Positions 8,993 through 16,908 of a stretch of 64,000 nt of DNA are shown here, piece after piece. The notes under the pieces are model-generated. The model saw only the letters and a list, made by a program, of their open reading frames with translations, searched no databases and had not been told where the DNA came from. The stretch comes from Cyclobacteriaceae bacterium (lineage in GTDB: Bacteria > Bacteroidota > Bacteroidia > Cytophagales > Cyclobacteriaceae). The translations under genes were made by a program, and so were the position numbers. The DNA lies in NCBI GenBank assembly GCA_028285685.1, contig JANQOR010000023.1, positions 1-64,000 on the forward strand, given 5' to 3'. Numbering within the stretch: position 1 is the stretch's first letter; every line of letters begins with the position of its first letter.

Positions 8993-9820
8993 TCACTCTC
9001 TGACTGTCGTAAGATCTTTCAATTGACTCGCTATTGGATTATCTAAGAATCCAGAATCCTCTGTAACAATGCAAACATCTTCCAATTCTGCAGATCTACT
9101 TAAATTTTGAAATTCATCATCACTTAAGGTCCACCTTGTTATATCATCAGATATTGTCTTGATTTCACCCTTGGTGGCACTGAAATCCGCAATTAACGAG
9201 TTGCCTTGCTGAGACTTATTTAGATAGTTGGTATAATAGAGTTTCTTAAGGTAGCCATGCAAAATACCTATTTGATGGTTCCTCCAAATCTGGTCTGTTT
9301 TATCAACAGATACGGAGGTTGATAGAAGTCCTTTTTTCAATTTTTTTTCACCCTGAAACTTTCTTGTTGGAAACGTGTGAATGTAGCCATACTCAAAACG
9401 GAACTTTTGTATCAATTCTTCCGCGAGAATATGCATTCCAGGTCTGTCTATGTACTCCCCATTGACTTGAAGGGAAATTTCAATGGTAGAATTGCCAGGT
9501 CTTTTTGCATCTTTAGTATAGTTGAGCATTGGATTGCTTACCGAGAAGAATGTATGAGAACTATTGGAATTAAACCCAATGTGACTATGGACAACCGTAT
9601 GTTTTTGAAGGTGAGATTTGAATCCTTCGATAGATTTATAACTCTTGCTTTCGAAATTCAAACTAAGATCATCAGCCTCCAATTCAGTGGCATTCTGAAT
9701 CAAGTCTACAGTAGTTAGGATGAGTTCCTTAGTATTAAACTCTGAGGCCGATTGTTGATCGGTTATCTTAAATAGCTCTAGAAAATAGTGCTGTCTACCA
9801 CTTTTTTGAAAAATGCTCAT
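8993..9820 (-). CDS. hypothetical protein
   Basis: A 275-residue soluble protein with no signal peptide or membrane segment. It starts MSIFQKSGRQHYF and shows mixed alpha/beta character with a run of short beta-like stretches in the middle (SFSVS-type, TIEISLQVNGEY). The size and style resemble polymorphic-toxin immunity proteins, but no diagnostic motif can be pointed to and I do not assign it. It is convergent with the MoxR operon and separated from the upstream isochorismatase-like gene by a terminator at about 9856-9884, so it probably has its own promoter. Confidence 0.6.
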   Translation of the reverse strand: MSIFQKSGRQHYFLELFKITDQQSASEFNTKELILTTVDLIQNATELEADDLSLNFESKSYKSIEGFKSHLQKHTVVHSHIGFNSNSSHTFFSVSNPMLNYTKDAKRPGNSTIEISLQVNGEYIDRPGMHILAEELIQKFRFEYGYIHTFPTRKFQGEKKLKKGLLSTSVSVDKTDQIWRNHQIGILHGYLKKLYYTNYLNKSQQGNSLIADFSATKGEIKTISDDITRWTLSDDEFQNLSRSAELEDVCIVTEDSGFLDNPIASQLKDLTTVRE

Positions 9821-9855
9821 TAATGAGAGATGCTAACAATTATTTGAGCAATATA

Positions 9856-9884
9856 GAAAAAACACCTTTGACCTATTTAGGTGG
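9856..9884 (-). terminator. intrinsic terminator after the isochorismatase-like gene
   Basis: On the minus strand, CCACCTAAATAGGT...AGGTG forms a short stem (CACCT/AGGTG, with ACCT/AGGT as an alternative) and is followed directly by TTTTTTC. It lies 15 bp past the stop of the gene ending at 9900. Confidence 0.6.
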
Positions 9885-9899
9885 CTTTCTCACCATACG

Positions 9900-10451
9900 C
9901 TAGCTTGAACCTTCAAACTCATCAAATGTGATATCTTCCGAATTCTTAACTCTCACATATCCATTCCCAAGTGTTTCATTATGATGTTGGATGATTTGTG
10001 CAGCGGACAGAATGCCCGTATCCCATGTGGAATGGCAATCTTCAACCAAAAGGATCTGAAACCCTTTTGAAAATGCACTTCGACAGGTAGTGTCGATGCA
10101 GTACTCTGTTTGATTTCCAACTATGTACAAATTGGTAACCGATAAATCAGCTAAGACTTCCAGTAGTTGTGTGTCTTGAAATGAATCCGGAAATTTTTTC
10201 GTAATGACTGATTCTCCCTCCAGGGGTGAAATTTCTCTGTGAATCATCCATCCTTCAGTACCTTTCTCAAGCGGATGTCCCTTGCTGCCATCATGTTGAA
10301 CATAGATTACATTTATCCCCTTGCTTCTTGCTTTATCGATTAGACTCTTGATTCTCTGTACTTTCTTCTCTCCTTCAAAGATCGAGGCAATCCTATTGCC
10401 GTTATACATTCCAGCTTGTGCATCGATAACGATTAAGGCTGAATTGTTCAT
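9900..10451 (-). CDS. isochorismatase-family cysteine hydrolase
   Basis: A 183-residue cysteine hydrolase. The catalytic triad of the family is visible: Asp10 in ALIVIDAQ, Lys86 in KKFPDSF, and Cys118 in NQTEYCIDTTCR, the last preceded by a cis-peptide-type segment (IVGNQTEYC). Family members hydrolyse amides or vinyl ethers such as nicotinamide, isochorismate or N-carbamoylsarcosine; the sequence does not decide which. No signal peptide, so cytoplasmic. It follows the M20 amidohydrolase gene by 18 bp on the same strand, so the two hydrolases may be co-expressed. Confidence 0.9.
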   Translation of the reverse strand: MNNSALIVIDAQAGMYNGNRIASIFEGEKKVQRIKSLIDKARSKGINVIYVQHDGSKGHPLEKGTEGWMIHREISPLEGESVITKKFPDSFQDTQLLEVLADLSVTNLYIVGNQTEYCIDTTCRSAFSKGFQILLVEDCHSTWDTGILSAAQIIQHHNETLGNGYVRVKNSEDITFDEFEGSS

Positions 10452-10469
10452 AAGTTGTGACAGTCCAGC

Positions 10470-12050
10470 TTACTCCTTCCTCACTGTAGGATACGTGATG
10501 CCCAACTGCTCCAAGTAGCTATCGTACTTCGTTTCATCGTAGTAGTACTTTTCAAGTGCTTCTCGAAATTCCCCCTGGATCTCTGTGTTTAGGTAGATGG
10601 CGGGTTTCTCATCTTCAGGAATCATGGGCTTGTATTCGATTTCCATTCCCTGAACCTCTCGGAAGTACTTCCAGGCCTCATCTACCAGTTCCGGCTTGAG
10701 GATGAAATCCAGGAGTGTCATAGCTTCTGCTTTCGCTCCTGCTACAACACCTTTGTGGGCAATGGGTGTAGCCATGGAAACCGCATTGGACCAATGGTGC
10801 CCTTGAAGACCAGGGATGTTTGAGGGATAACGCATGGTCACAGTGGGAAGCTTCCAACTGATGTCTCCAATATCATCGGAGCCCCCGCTGATGAATGAGC
10901 GCACTGGTAAGCCGATGGTATCAAGCTTTGTTTCCAGCCCGTCGACATTGATCGCACCGACTTCTTTTTGAAGTGCCCTTGCCAGGGTCTGGTCTTTTTC
11001 ATCCCATTCCGGAAGGCCTACCTCTCGGATGTTTTGGTACATAGTAGCAGCAATGACCTTATTAAAGTGCCTTGGCCACGCGCTTCCCAGAATTTTGCTG
11101 CTCATTTTGGTCTGGGTCATTTGGGCTGCACCTTCCGCTATTTCATTTGCCCGCTTATACATCGCCATGATCTTAGGATAGGTCACGTTCCTGAGGTAAA
11201 ACCAGATCGAAGCTTTTGAAGGAACAACGTTTGGTTGATCTCCGCCATTTTTAATGACATGATGCGATCGCTGCAGCGGGTCCAGGTGTTCACGTTGGTA
11301 TTGCCAGCCGATGCTCATCAATTCCACAGCATCCAGTGAGCTTCGTCCCCTCCAGGGTGACCCTGCGGCATGGGCAGCTTCTCCTTTAAAAGTGTATTCC
11401 ACAGAGATAAGGCCGGTACCCCGGGACTGACCAAAAGATACGTTTAGGTTTCTACCCACATGGGTAAAAATGCTGATGTCTACATCGTCGAAATAGCCAT
11501 CTCGGGTGTAGTAGGCCTTCGTACCCACTAACTCCTCCGCTACTCCAGGCCAGAGCATTAGTGTGCCCGAAAGGCCTTCGCGCTCCATAATTTCTTTTAC
11601 AGCCAAGGCCGCAACGATATTTAAGGGGGTACCGGAATTATGTCCTTCACCATGACCGGGGGCTCCTTCGACCAATGGGTCATGGTATGCGACTCCTGGC
11701 TTTTGCGAAGCCTTCGGAATACAATCCAGATCACTTCCAATGGCGATGACCGGCTTCCCGGAGCCCCATTTAGCGGTCCACGCCGTAGGGATGCCACTGA
11801 TGCCGTTTTCTATCGTAAACCCATTTTCTTCTAAAATTCCAGTGAGATACTTGGAAGTTTCTACTTCCTGAAAGCCTAGCTCTGCAAAGCTGAACACCTT
11901 ATCCACCATGACCTGGGCGAGTTTGGCATTTTTATCAACTTTTTTAACCGCTTCTTTTTTAAGGGCTGAAATTTTTTCATCTGAGTATTTTTTCTGGGAA
12001 ACACCAGCAACACTTAGTGCTGAAAGCAAAAGGACAAATAGCTGCTTCAT
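10470..12050 (-). CDS. secreted M20-family amidohydrolase (AbgB-like)
   Basis: A 526-residue M20/AbgB-like metallo-amidohydrolase with an N-terminal signal peptide (MKQLFVLLLSALSVAGVSQ). Metal-site residues can be followed: Asp107/Asp109 in AIGSDLDCIP, His137 in GHGEGHNSG, Glu172-Glu173 in WPGVAEEL, and a dimerisation-domain motif HAAGSPWRGRSSLDA. AbgB-type enzymes cleave p-aminobenzoyl-glutamate or related N-acyl amino acids; substrate here is unknown. The protein is probably periplasmic. It precedes the isochorismatase-like hydrolase by 18 bp. Confidence 0.92.
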   Translation of the reverse strand: MKQLFVLLLSALSVAGVSQKKYSDEKISALKKEAVKKVDKNAKLAQVMVDKVFSFAELGFQEVETSKYLTGILEENGFTIENGISGIPTAWTAKWGSGKPVIAIGSDLDCIPKASQKPGVAYHDPLVEGAPGHGEGHNSGTPLNIVAALAVKEIMEREGLSGTLMLWPGVAEELVGTKAYYTRDGYFDDVDISIFTHVGRNLNVSFGQSRGTGLISVEYTFKGEAAHAAGSPWRGRSSLDAVELMSIGWQYQREHLDPLQRSHHVIKNGGDQPNVVPSKASIWFYLRNVTYPKIMAMYKRANEIAEGAAQMTQTKMSSKILGSAWPRHFNKVIAATMYQNIREVGLPEWDEKDQTLARALQKEVGAINVDGLETKLDTIGLPVRSFISGGSDDIGDISWKLPTVTMRYPSNIPGLQGHHWSNAVSMATPIAHKGVVAGAKAEAMTLLDFILKPELVDEAWKYFREVQGMEIEYKPMIPEDEKPAIYLNTEIQGEFREALEKYYYDETKYDSYLEQLGITYPTVRKE

Positions 12051-12154
12051 AATGACAGTTAGGATTGGTTAAACGATCAGGTAAGTTAAGGAATTGTGAT
12101 GTTAGAGTGAGTGAATGGCAAAAATGAGGTTTACGCTCAACTAAATAAGTTGGC

Positions 12155-12448
12155 TTACAACCTAGCAGATTTTGGGTGTTGACGGGTATCCCAAACCCTC
12201 AATATTTGGATTTCTTCAGCTTCAATTCGATAGAAAACCTTGTAGTTTCTGACTACCTTAAAGGACACATTTCGATAATTTGTTCTCCTTCCAATATGGG
12301 GAAATTTAGAAATCAGATCAGCAGATTTTTCGAATAGCTGTTCTAGTTTTTCCGAGTAGACTTCTGATTGATTTCGTTCGTTCCAGTACCTGTAGATCTC
12401 AGTTCGATCGTGGATGGATTTAGCTGTCCATCTTACTTTTTTAGCCAT
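12155..12448 (-). CDS. ParE/RelE-family toxin
   Basis: A 97-residue basic protein of the ParE/RelE toxin superfamily: MAKKVRWTAKSIHDRTEIY at the N-terminus, then the conserved FPHIGRRT segment, the strand FKVVRNYKVFYRIE and the C-terminal ILRVWDTRQHP, a typical RelE/ParE ending. ParE members poison gyrase and RelE members cleave mRNA on the ribosome; the sequence does not tell which. The start overlaps the antitoxin stop region by 16 bp, the usual antitoxin-first arrangement. Confidence 0.88.
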   Translation of the reverse strand: MAKKVRWTAKSIHDRTEIYRYWNERNQSEVYSEKLEQLFEKSADLISKFPHIGRRTNYRNVSFKVVRNYKVFYRIEAEEIQILRVWDTRQHPKSARL

Positions 12449-12660
12449 TCTTTAACCAATTGGCTTGCTTCTGAATTTGAATGAAGATTTCCTTCATCTG
12501 CATCAGAAATTCCTTCATCTACAGCTTTTTTCTCAGGGTCCGTTAATTCGTCAATATGCTCAATCTCATGTTCGAGTTCAACGGCTTTCAAAAGTTCATT
12601 CAAAAGACGAGGATCGTTGATACCATTCACCCGTTCCTTTATTCTCTGCTTGACGTTCAT
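12433..12660 (-). CDS. antitoxin partner of the ParE/RelE toxin
   Basis: A 75-residue acidic helical protein directly upstream of, and overlapping by 16 bp, the toxin gene. The N-terminal part (NVKQRIKERVNGINDPRLLN) is a helical dimerisation-like stretch and the middle is very acidic (EHEIEHIDELTDPEKKAVDE), ending VKEWLKK. The arrangement identifies it as the antitoxin, although it lacks an obvious ribbon-helix-helix or HTH. A long imperfect palindrome lies just upstream (12716-12819) and could be its operator region or a worn cassette boundary. Confidence 0.78.
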   Translation of the reverse strand: MNVKQRIKERVNGINDPRLLNELLKAVELEHEIEHIDELTDPEKKAVDEGISDADEGNLHSNSEASQLVKEWLKK

Positions 12661-12715
12661 ATTATAAAGTTAGTTAGTTGAAAGAAAAGTTGCTACAAAG
12701 GAATGAAAATCTGAG

Positions 12716-12819
12716 GTGCTCGCTTCAGGTTTGTATCCTACTCTCATACCAATGGTGGTCTTATGACCAACCCACTGAAACTGGATTCAAGTTAGTACGA
12801 AACCTACCTAGGCGAGCAG
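12716..12819. repeat. imperfect palindrome sharing a hairpin with the attC-like region at 15.8 kb
   Basis: Arms GCTCGCTTCAGGTTTGTA (12718-12735) and the complement of TACGAAACC...GGCGAGC (12796-12817) pair with a bulge. The central stretch at 12749-12771 matches 15775-15798 with one mismatch and one indel, both forming a TGGT...ACCA hairpin. This ties the toxin-antitoxin pair to the cassette-array repeats. There is no clear AAC/GTT boundary, so it is only an attC-like relic at best. Confidence 0.35.
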
Positions 12820-12900
12820 CACGTAAGTGGTGTATTGAGCCTTTTTTGATAAGCGGTCGATTCCTCAGCTACTGCAAGTGCTACTTTTGCAGGACCAAGT

Positions 12901-15120
12901 ATGAGAACACAAATACAACTTTTGACTATCCTGCTTTTTAGTTGCGCAGGGATTCAAACTTTAGCTCAGACCATAGAAATTCGGAGAACATCTCAACCCA
13001 TTCTTGTTGATGGTATGCCGGATGAGCCTGCATGGCATTTGTCCGACTCTGCCTATAATTTCACTCAGAATTTTCCTACAGACTCTCTACCTGCTCAAGC
13101 ACAGACGACTGCCAAAGTAGTTTATGACGATGATAATATCTATGTGCTTGGGGTAATGTACAATTTACCAGAGCGGCGTAACTATATCACACCTTCACTT
13201 AGACGAGATTTTCGTGGGGCTGCTAATGATAGTTTTTCCGTCATTTTTGACACTTTTTCCGATCGCACCAATGGGGTTTTGTTTGGTGTGAATCCTTTTG
13301 GAGTAATGAGAGAAGCGCTCATCGTCAATGGAGGATCGGGAGAGGGTAGTTTTAGTATGGATTGGGATAACAAGTGGTATGCGGAAGCTAAACAATTTGA
13401 TGGTTATTGGGTGGTAGAAATGGCCATTCCTTTTAAAACACTGCGTTTCAATGAAGGCGCCGACTCCTGGTTGGTTAATTTTTATCGTGTGGACAGCGAA
13501 TATGCGGAAAGAAGCACCTGGGCACCCATAAAACGAACTTTTCCCCTTTTCAACATGGCAAACATCCGTGAATTGGTCTGGGATGCGCCAACGAAAAAAC
13601 CCGGAACAAATATTTCTGTTATTCCATATGTAGCCTCGAGCACACAAAGAGATTTTGAAGAAGGTACCTCAGAGGACCTCAAGCCTTCAACTGGTTTTGA
13701 TTTGAAATACGCAATAACTCCCGGGCTTAACCTGGATCTAACGGTAAACCCTGATTTTTCTCAGGTTGAAGTCGATCGGCAGGTGACAAACCTCGATCGA
13801 TTTGAGATCTTCTTTCCGGAAAGGCGCCAATTTTTTCTTGAGAATGCAGACCTGTTTTCTGGTTTAGGAAATAGAGGTACCAGACCTTTTTTCTCCAGAC
13901 GGATTGGGATAGCGAGAGATACCTTGACGGGTCAAAATATTCAAAACAAGATTCCTTTTGGTATGCGTTTGAATGGGAAAGTCTCTGATGATTTGCGTTT
14001 GGGAGTTTTATCCATGCAGGCCGGAAGCGATGCCTCAATTGGACTGCCCACATACAATTATTCGATGCTAAGCTTGCAACAGAAAGTTTTTGGTCGGTCA
14101 AATGTGAGCCTATTCACCATTAATAAGCAAACCTTCGAATCTTCAAGTGAATATGACACAGCCTCTTTGAATGAATACAATCGAACACTAGGTGTAGAGT
14201 ATCGCTTGGCTAGTGGCAATAATGTATGGAATGGAAAAACATTCTACCATCGAACATTCGGACCGGAAATGCCAGGATCACCGTACGCGGCTGGGTTGAG
14301 TTTGACTTATGACATTCAAAAATGGTCAGTCAATGTATTTTCTCAGTTAGTTGGATCAGGCTTTGATCCGGAGGTTGGTTTCGTTCGGCGAAGAGACATC
14401 CGGCAATTGGCGACTACCATTCGGTACAGATGGTTTCCTGAGCGGGGTAGCATTCAGCGGCATGGGCCGGCACTTGATTTTGATATGGTAGGTAATGATA
14501 CCTTTGGGTTCCTGGACTGGGATGTTAACCTTCAGTATGAAATTTCTTTCAGAAATACTGCTACATTTTGGGGACGTCTCCGCAAGCAGTATACCTATTT
14601 ATTTAATGCCTTTGACCCAAGCGGTACCGGTGGGGTGCAGCTCGCAGCGGATACTGAATACACAAACTATCAAATCCTTGCCCGGTATTCATCGGACCAA
14701 AGGAAAAGGTTTTTCTTCCGCGCGAATACCCGATCTGGCGAGTATTTTAACGGGCACCGAATCAACCTGGATGGCTCAGTAGGATACCGGTATCAGCCAC
14801 TCGGCTTTGCATCGATTGACTTTGCGTATAATCGAATCATTCTACCGGAACCCTACACGACAACTTCACTTTATTTGATTGGCCCTCGTTTTGACTTTAC
14901 GTTTTCAAAGAACATCTTTTTGACCACGTTTTTCCAATACAACAGTCAAATTGAAAATTTGAATATTAATACCCGCTTTCAGTGGAGGTTTAAGCCTGTT
15001 TCAGATATATTCCTTGTGTACACAGATAACTACTTTGCCGATCATGAGGGAGGATTCACTATCGGTCAGCCTCGTACAAGAGCATTGACCTTTAAGATCA
15101 CCTATTGGTTGAATCTTTGA
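12901..15120 (+). CDS. DUF5916 outer-membrane protein with N-terminal CBM9-like domain
   Basis: A 739-residue exported protein: signal peptide MRTQIQLLTILLFSCAGIQTLAQ, then a carbohydrate-binding family-9-like domain (about 25-230; opening IRRTSQPILVDGMPDEPAW and VYDDDNIYVLGVMY), then a DUF5916 region with DLTVNPDFSQVEVDRQVTN and FFPERRQFFLEN, and a C-terminal series of alternating strands ending in an aromatic (YWLNL), as in an outer-membrane barrel. The family is common in Bacteroidota and its role is unknown; ligand uptake at the surface is an inference from the CBM9 domain. Transcribed alone, convergent with the first cassette gene. Confidence 0.88.
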   Translation: MRTQIQLLTILLFSCAGIQTLAQTIEIRRTSQPILVDGMPDEPAWHLSDSAYNFTQNFPTDSLPAQAQTTAKVVYDDDNIYVLGVMYNLPERRNYITPSLRRDFRGAANDSFSVIFDTFSDRTNGVLFGVNPFGVMREALIVNGGSGEGSFSMDWDNKWYAEAKQFDGYWVVEMAIPFKTLRFNEGADSWLVNFYRVDSEYAERSTWAPIKRTFPLFNMANIRELVWDAPTKKPGTNISVIPYVASSTQRDFEEGTSEDLKPSTGFDLKYAITPGLNLDLTVNPDFSQVEVDRQVTNLDRFEIFFPERRQFFLENADLFSGLGNRGTRPFFSRRIGIARDTLTGQNIQNKIPFGMRLNGKVSDDLRLGVLSMQAGSDASIGLPTYNYSMLSLQQKVFGRSNVSLFTINKQTFESSSEYDTASLNEYNRTLGVEYRLASGNNVWNGKTFYHRTFGPEMPGSPYAAGLSLTYDIQKWSVNVFSQLVGSGFDPEVGFVRRRDIRQLATTIRYRWFPERGSIQRHGPALDFDMVGNDTFGFLDWDVNLQYEISFRNTATFWGRLRKQYTYLFNAFDPSGTGGVQLAADTEYTNYQILARYSSDQRKRFFFRANTRSGEYFNGHRINLDGSVGYRYQPLGFASIDFAYNRIILPEPYTTTSLYLIGPRFDFTFSKNIFLTTFFQYNSQIENLNINTRFQWRFKPVSDIFLVYTDNYFADHEGGFTIGQPRTRALTFKITYWLNL

Positions 15121-15199
15121 GGTGGGGATTTGGTAAGTACTCCAAATGCAAGATGTGGAGGTATTAAAGCGCACACCTTTTACATATTGTTGGCGCACC

Positions 15200-15667
15200 T
15201 TACTTTTTCACCAATTTCAACTGCCTATTTGTCAACCAGAAGGTAGCAATCAGTGCGATTGCCAGGGTAGCCAGATAAGTTGGTTCTGAGTAGATATATT
15301 TCCACTGTTCGCTTACGTCCATTTCTCTTCTTTCGCTGTTCACCAAAAACGTTGTGGAGTAGTTAGATTTCTTAGATAGTTCAGCTACAAAGAAAACTCC
15401 AGCAATAATAGTTGGGAAAACAATAGCATGTAATGCTATTTTGAGTCCGAATTTTGTTGTTTTAATTAGACCAGTGCCCGTCAATATTACTAGTAGCCAA
15501 AGTATGAACTCAATTAAGATTTTCCAATAAGGCCGACCATGGCCAAATACTCCTGGTTCAAGACCAGAAGTTATGTCGTAGTTTACTAAATGATATGCTG
15601 ATCTGTAGCCATAGTAGACACCAAGAATCACAAAAACTGCTCCAATAAGTTTTAAAATTATCTTCAT
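15200..15667 (-). CDS. cassette 9: small membrane protein of unknown function
   Basis: The ATG at 15667 (MKIILKLIGAVFVILG) is preferred over an upstream in-frame start because it begins a membrane helix and lies 7 bp from the GTTAGAA core of the flanking attC-like site. The 155-residue product has about four membrane helices (residues 4-22, 45-66, 78-98, 130-150) with basic loops and no recognised motif. It is the leftmost unit of the array; no complete attC-like palindrome follows it before the convergent DUF5916 gene, so the last attC may have been lost. Confidence 0.65.
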   Translation of the reverse strand: MKIILKLIGAVFVILGVYYGYRSAYHLVNYDITSGLEPGVFGHGRPYWKILIEFILWLLVILTGTGLIKTTKFGLKIALHAIVFPTIIAGVFFVAELSKKSNYSTTFLVNSERREMDVSEQWKYIYSEPTYLATLAIALIATFWLTNRQLKLVKK

Positions 15668-15673
15668 CAGATT

Positions 15674-15942
15674 TTCTAACGAGACTCTCACTCTGAGGGA
15701 TGCGTGGAGCACTTCGGCGTGTGCTGACTGTTAGGTGTAGTTCCAATCACAGCACTTTAGATAAGAAACTCTTGCCAATGTTGGTTCTTATGACCAACTT
15801 CACAGAAGTAAGGCATTTAGGTTGGTGATAACCCAAGCAGGGCAATGAAAGACTGAAGTTCTTCCGGTGGAGAAGCTTTGCGATTCAGTAGCAGTTGAGT
15901 AGTTAGAAGCACTTTGATAGGTGCACTTTAGGCTTGTTAGGA
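15674..15942 (-). repeat. attC-like site between cassettes 8 and 9 (possibly composite)
   Basis: Right part (15900-15942) is a good attC arm: minus strand CTAACAAGCCTAAAGTGCACC, just after the stop at 15947. The left end is GTTAGAA (15674-15680), close to the ATG at 15667. The left arm does not pair well with the right arm, and a second GTTAGG-type core at 15730-15735 suggests two sites fused or one rearranged. Interior segments GGAGAAGCTTTGCG and TTCAGTAGCAG match sites at 20298-20526 and 23272-23523. Contains the hairpin shared with 12749-12771. Confidence 0.5.
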
Positions 15943-15946
15943 GAGG

Positions 15947-16771
15947 TTATTCTATAGATTCAACAAACCTACTACTCATCCATCCGAACCAAGCATTGCT
16001 TTTGCTGAAGTATTTGTCAATATGATATTGATATTTTCTTTTTGGGTTCATCAAAACAAACCACCAAATTCTTCCGGTTTCATCTTCTTGCTGACTTAGT
16101 GCTACTCCAATGTCTCCAGAGTTATAGGTGGCAATTATATTACCCTTTTCAAAGAAATAATCTTCCGGCTCCCCATTCAGAATTTCAGGAGATCCACGTA
16201 AATGATATGATTCATTGGTTACCTTAAATGCTTTTCGAAATTCAAAGTAAGGAGGGAATTCAGTGTCATCAATAAAATAAGACCCTTCAGAATCTATCAA
16301 TTTCTTTTTACTTGGGTCAAAGTGAGCTTGGTAAAGTTCGTTTGAAGGTTCATCGCAGCAGCCAAATCGAACCGCAGTTAGCTCAATTAATGAATTAGGG
16401 TAAGTCTGTTTAATTGATATCAAAGTTCCTTGCCGGCCAACTATTTTAGTTAGTGAGTCACCATTATTGAGAAACAAAGTGAATGAGTTCCCCTCGTTTA
16501 CTGATGGTCCAGAGTAGATGGCATCAATTAATTCGTCGGAGTTCAAGTGTAAAAAGTGGTAAGTGTTCCTTGGCTTAGTTAGGATTCGTTCACCGTAGGT
16601 GTTAATCATGCCTTGTGGATAGTCCCACCTAATCCTTGAAATAAGTGAGTCTTTGCTTTCGTATGACAGTTGTAATTCAATGTTTGACCATTTGGGCTTT
16701 TGATCAATAATTGATTGACAATAGGAAATAGAGTTAAAACAGAAGAATGTGATTGTGAATGAGATCTTCAT
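15947..16771 (-). CDS. cassette 8: secreted hypothetical protein
   Basis: A 274-residue protein with an N-terminal signal peptide (MKISFTITFFCFNSISYCQ). The mature part is beta-rich, with many aromatic and polar residues, a CC pair (RFGCCDEPSNELY) and a C-terminal WWFVLMNPKRKYQYH region. I recognise no family. It is probably periplasmic or surface-exposed. The gene is flanked on both sides by attC-like palindromes: its start is 16 bp from the GTAGC core at 16787 and its stop 5 bp from the R'' box at 15936-15942, so it is a textbook single-gene cassette. Confidence 0.68.
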   Translation of the reverse strand: MKISFTITFFCFNSISYCQSIIDQKPKWSNIELQLSYESKDSLISRIRWDYPQGMINTYGERILTKPRNTYHFLHLNSDELIDAIYSGPSVNEGNSFTLFLNNGDSLTKIVGRQGTLISIKQTYPNSLIELTAVRFGCCDEPSNELYQAHFDPSKKKLIDSEGSYFIDDTEFPPYFEFRKAFKVTNESYHLRGSPEILNGEPEDYFFEKGNIIATYNSGDIGVALSQQEDETGRIWWFVLMNPKRKYQYHIDKYFSKSNAWFGWMSSRFVESIE

Positions 16772-16786
16772 GAGAACGGGATGTCT

Positions 16787-16903
16787 GCTACGTTCCAGAT
16801 AAACTCAGTGGGCATATCCTTTCAATTTGATTTCTAAAGTTACGGTTTCGTACTGAAATTGCTCAAAGCTCAGTTTGCTCATTGAGTTTATCGTTTGTTG
16901 TGA
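16787..16903 (-). repeat. attC-like site following the Fic cassette
   Basis: On the minus strand the site opens CACAACAAACGATAAACTC and closes GAGTTTATCTGGAACGTAGC. The arms GATAAACTCAATGAGC and the complement of GCCCACTGAGTTTATC match in 14 of 16 positions over a 117-bp site. The first AAC box is intact; the last core reads GTA instead of GTT. It starts 5 bp past the Fic stop. Confidence 0.72.
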
Positions 16904-16908
16904 CTCGT

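Noticed and set aside
9377-9718. 113-codon plus-strand frame
   Set aside because: Opposite strand shadow of the hypothetical gene 8993-9820, which has a proper start and terminator context.
12678-12941. Plus-strand frame of 87 codons before the DUF5916 gene
   Set aside because: It crosses a palindrome, runs into the start and signal peptide of the real gene in another frame, and has no protein-like composition.
13195-13647. 150-codon minus-strand frame inside the DUF5916 gene
   Set aside because: Antisense shadow of a clearly assigned outer-membrane protein gene.
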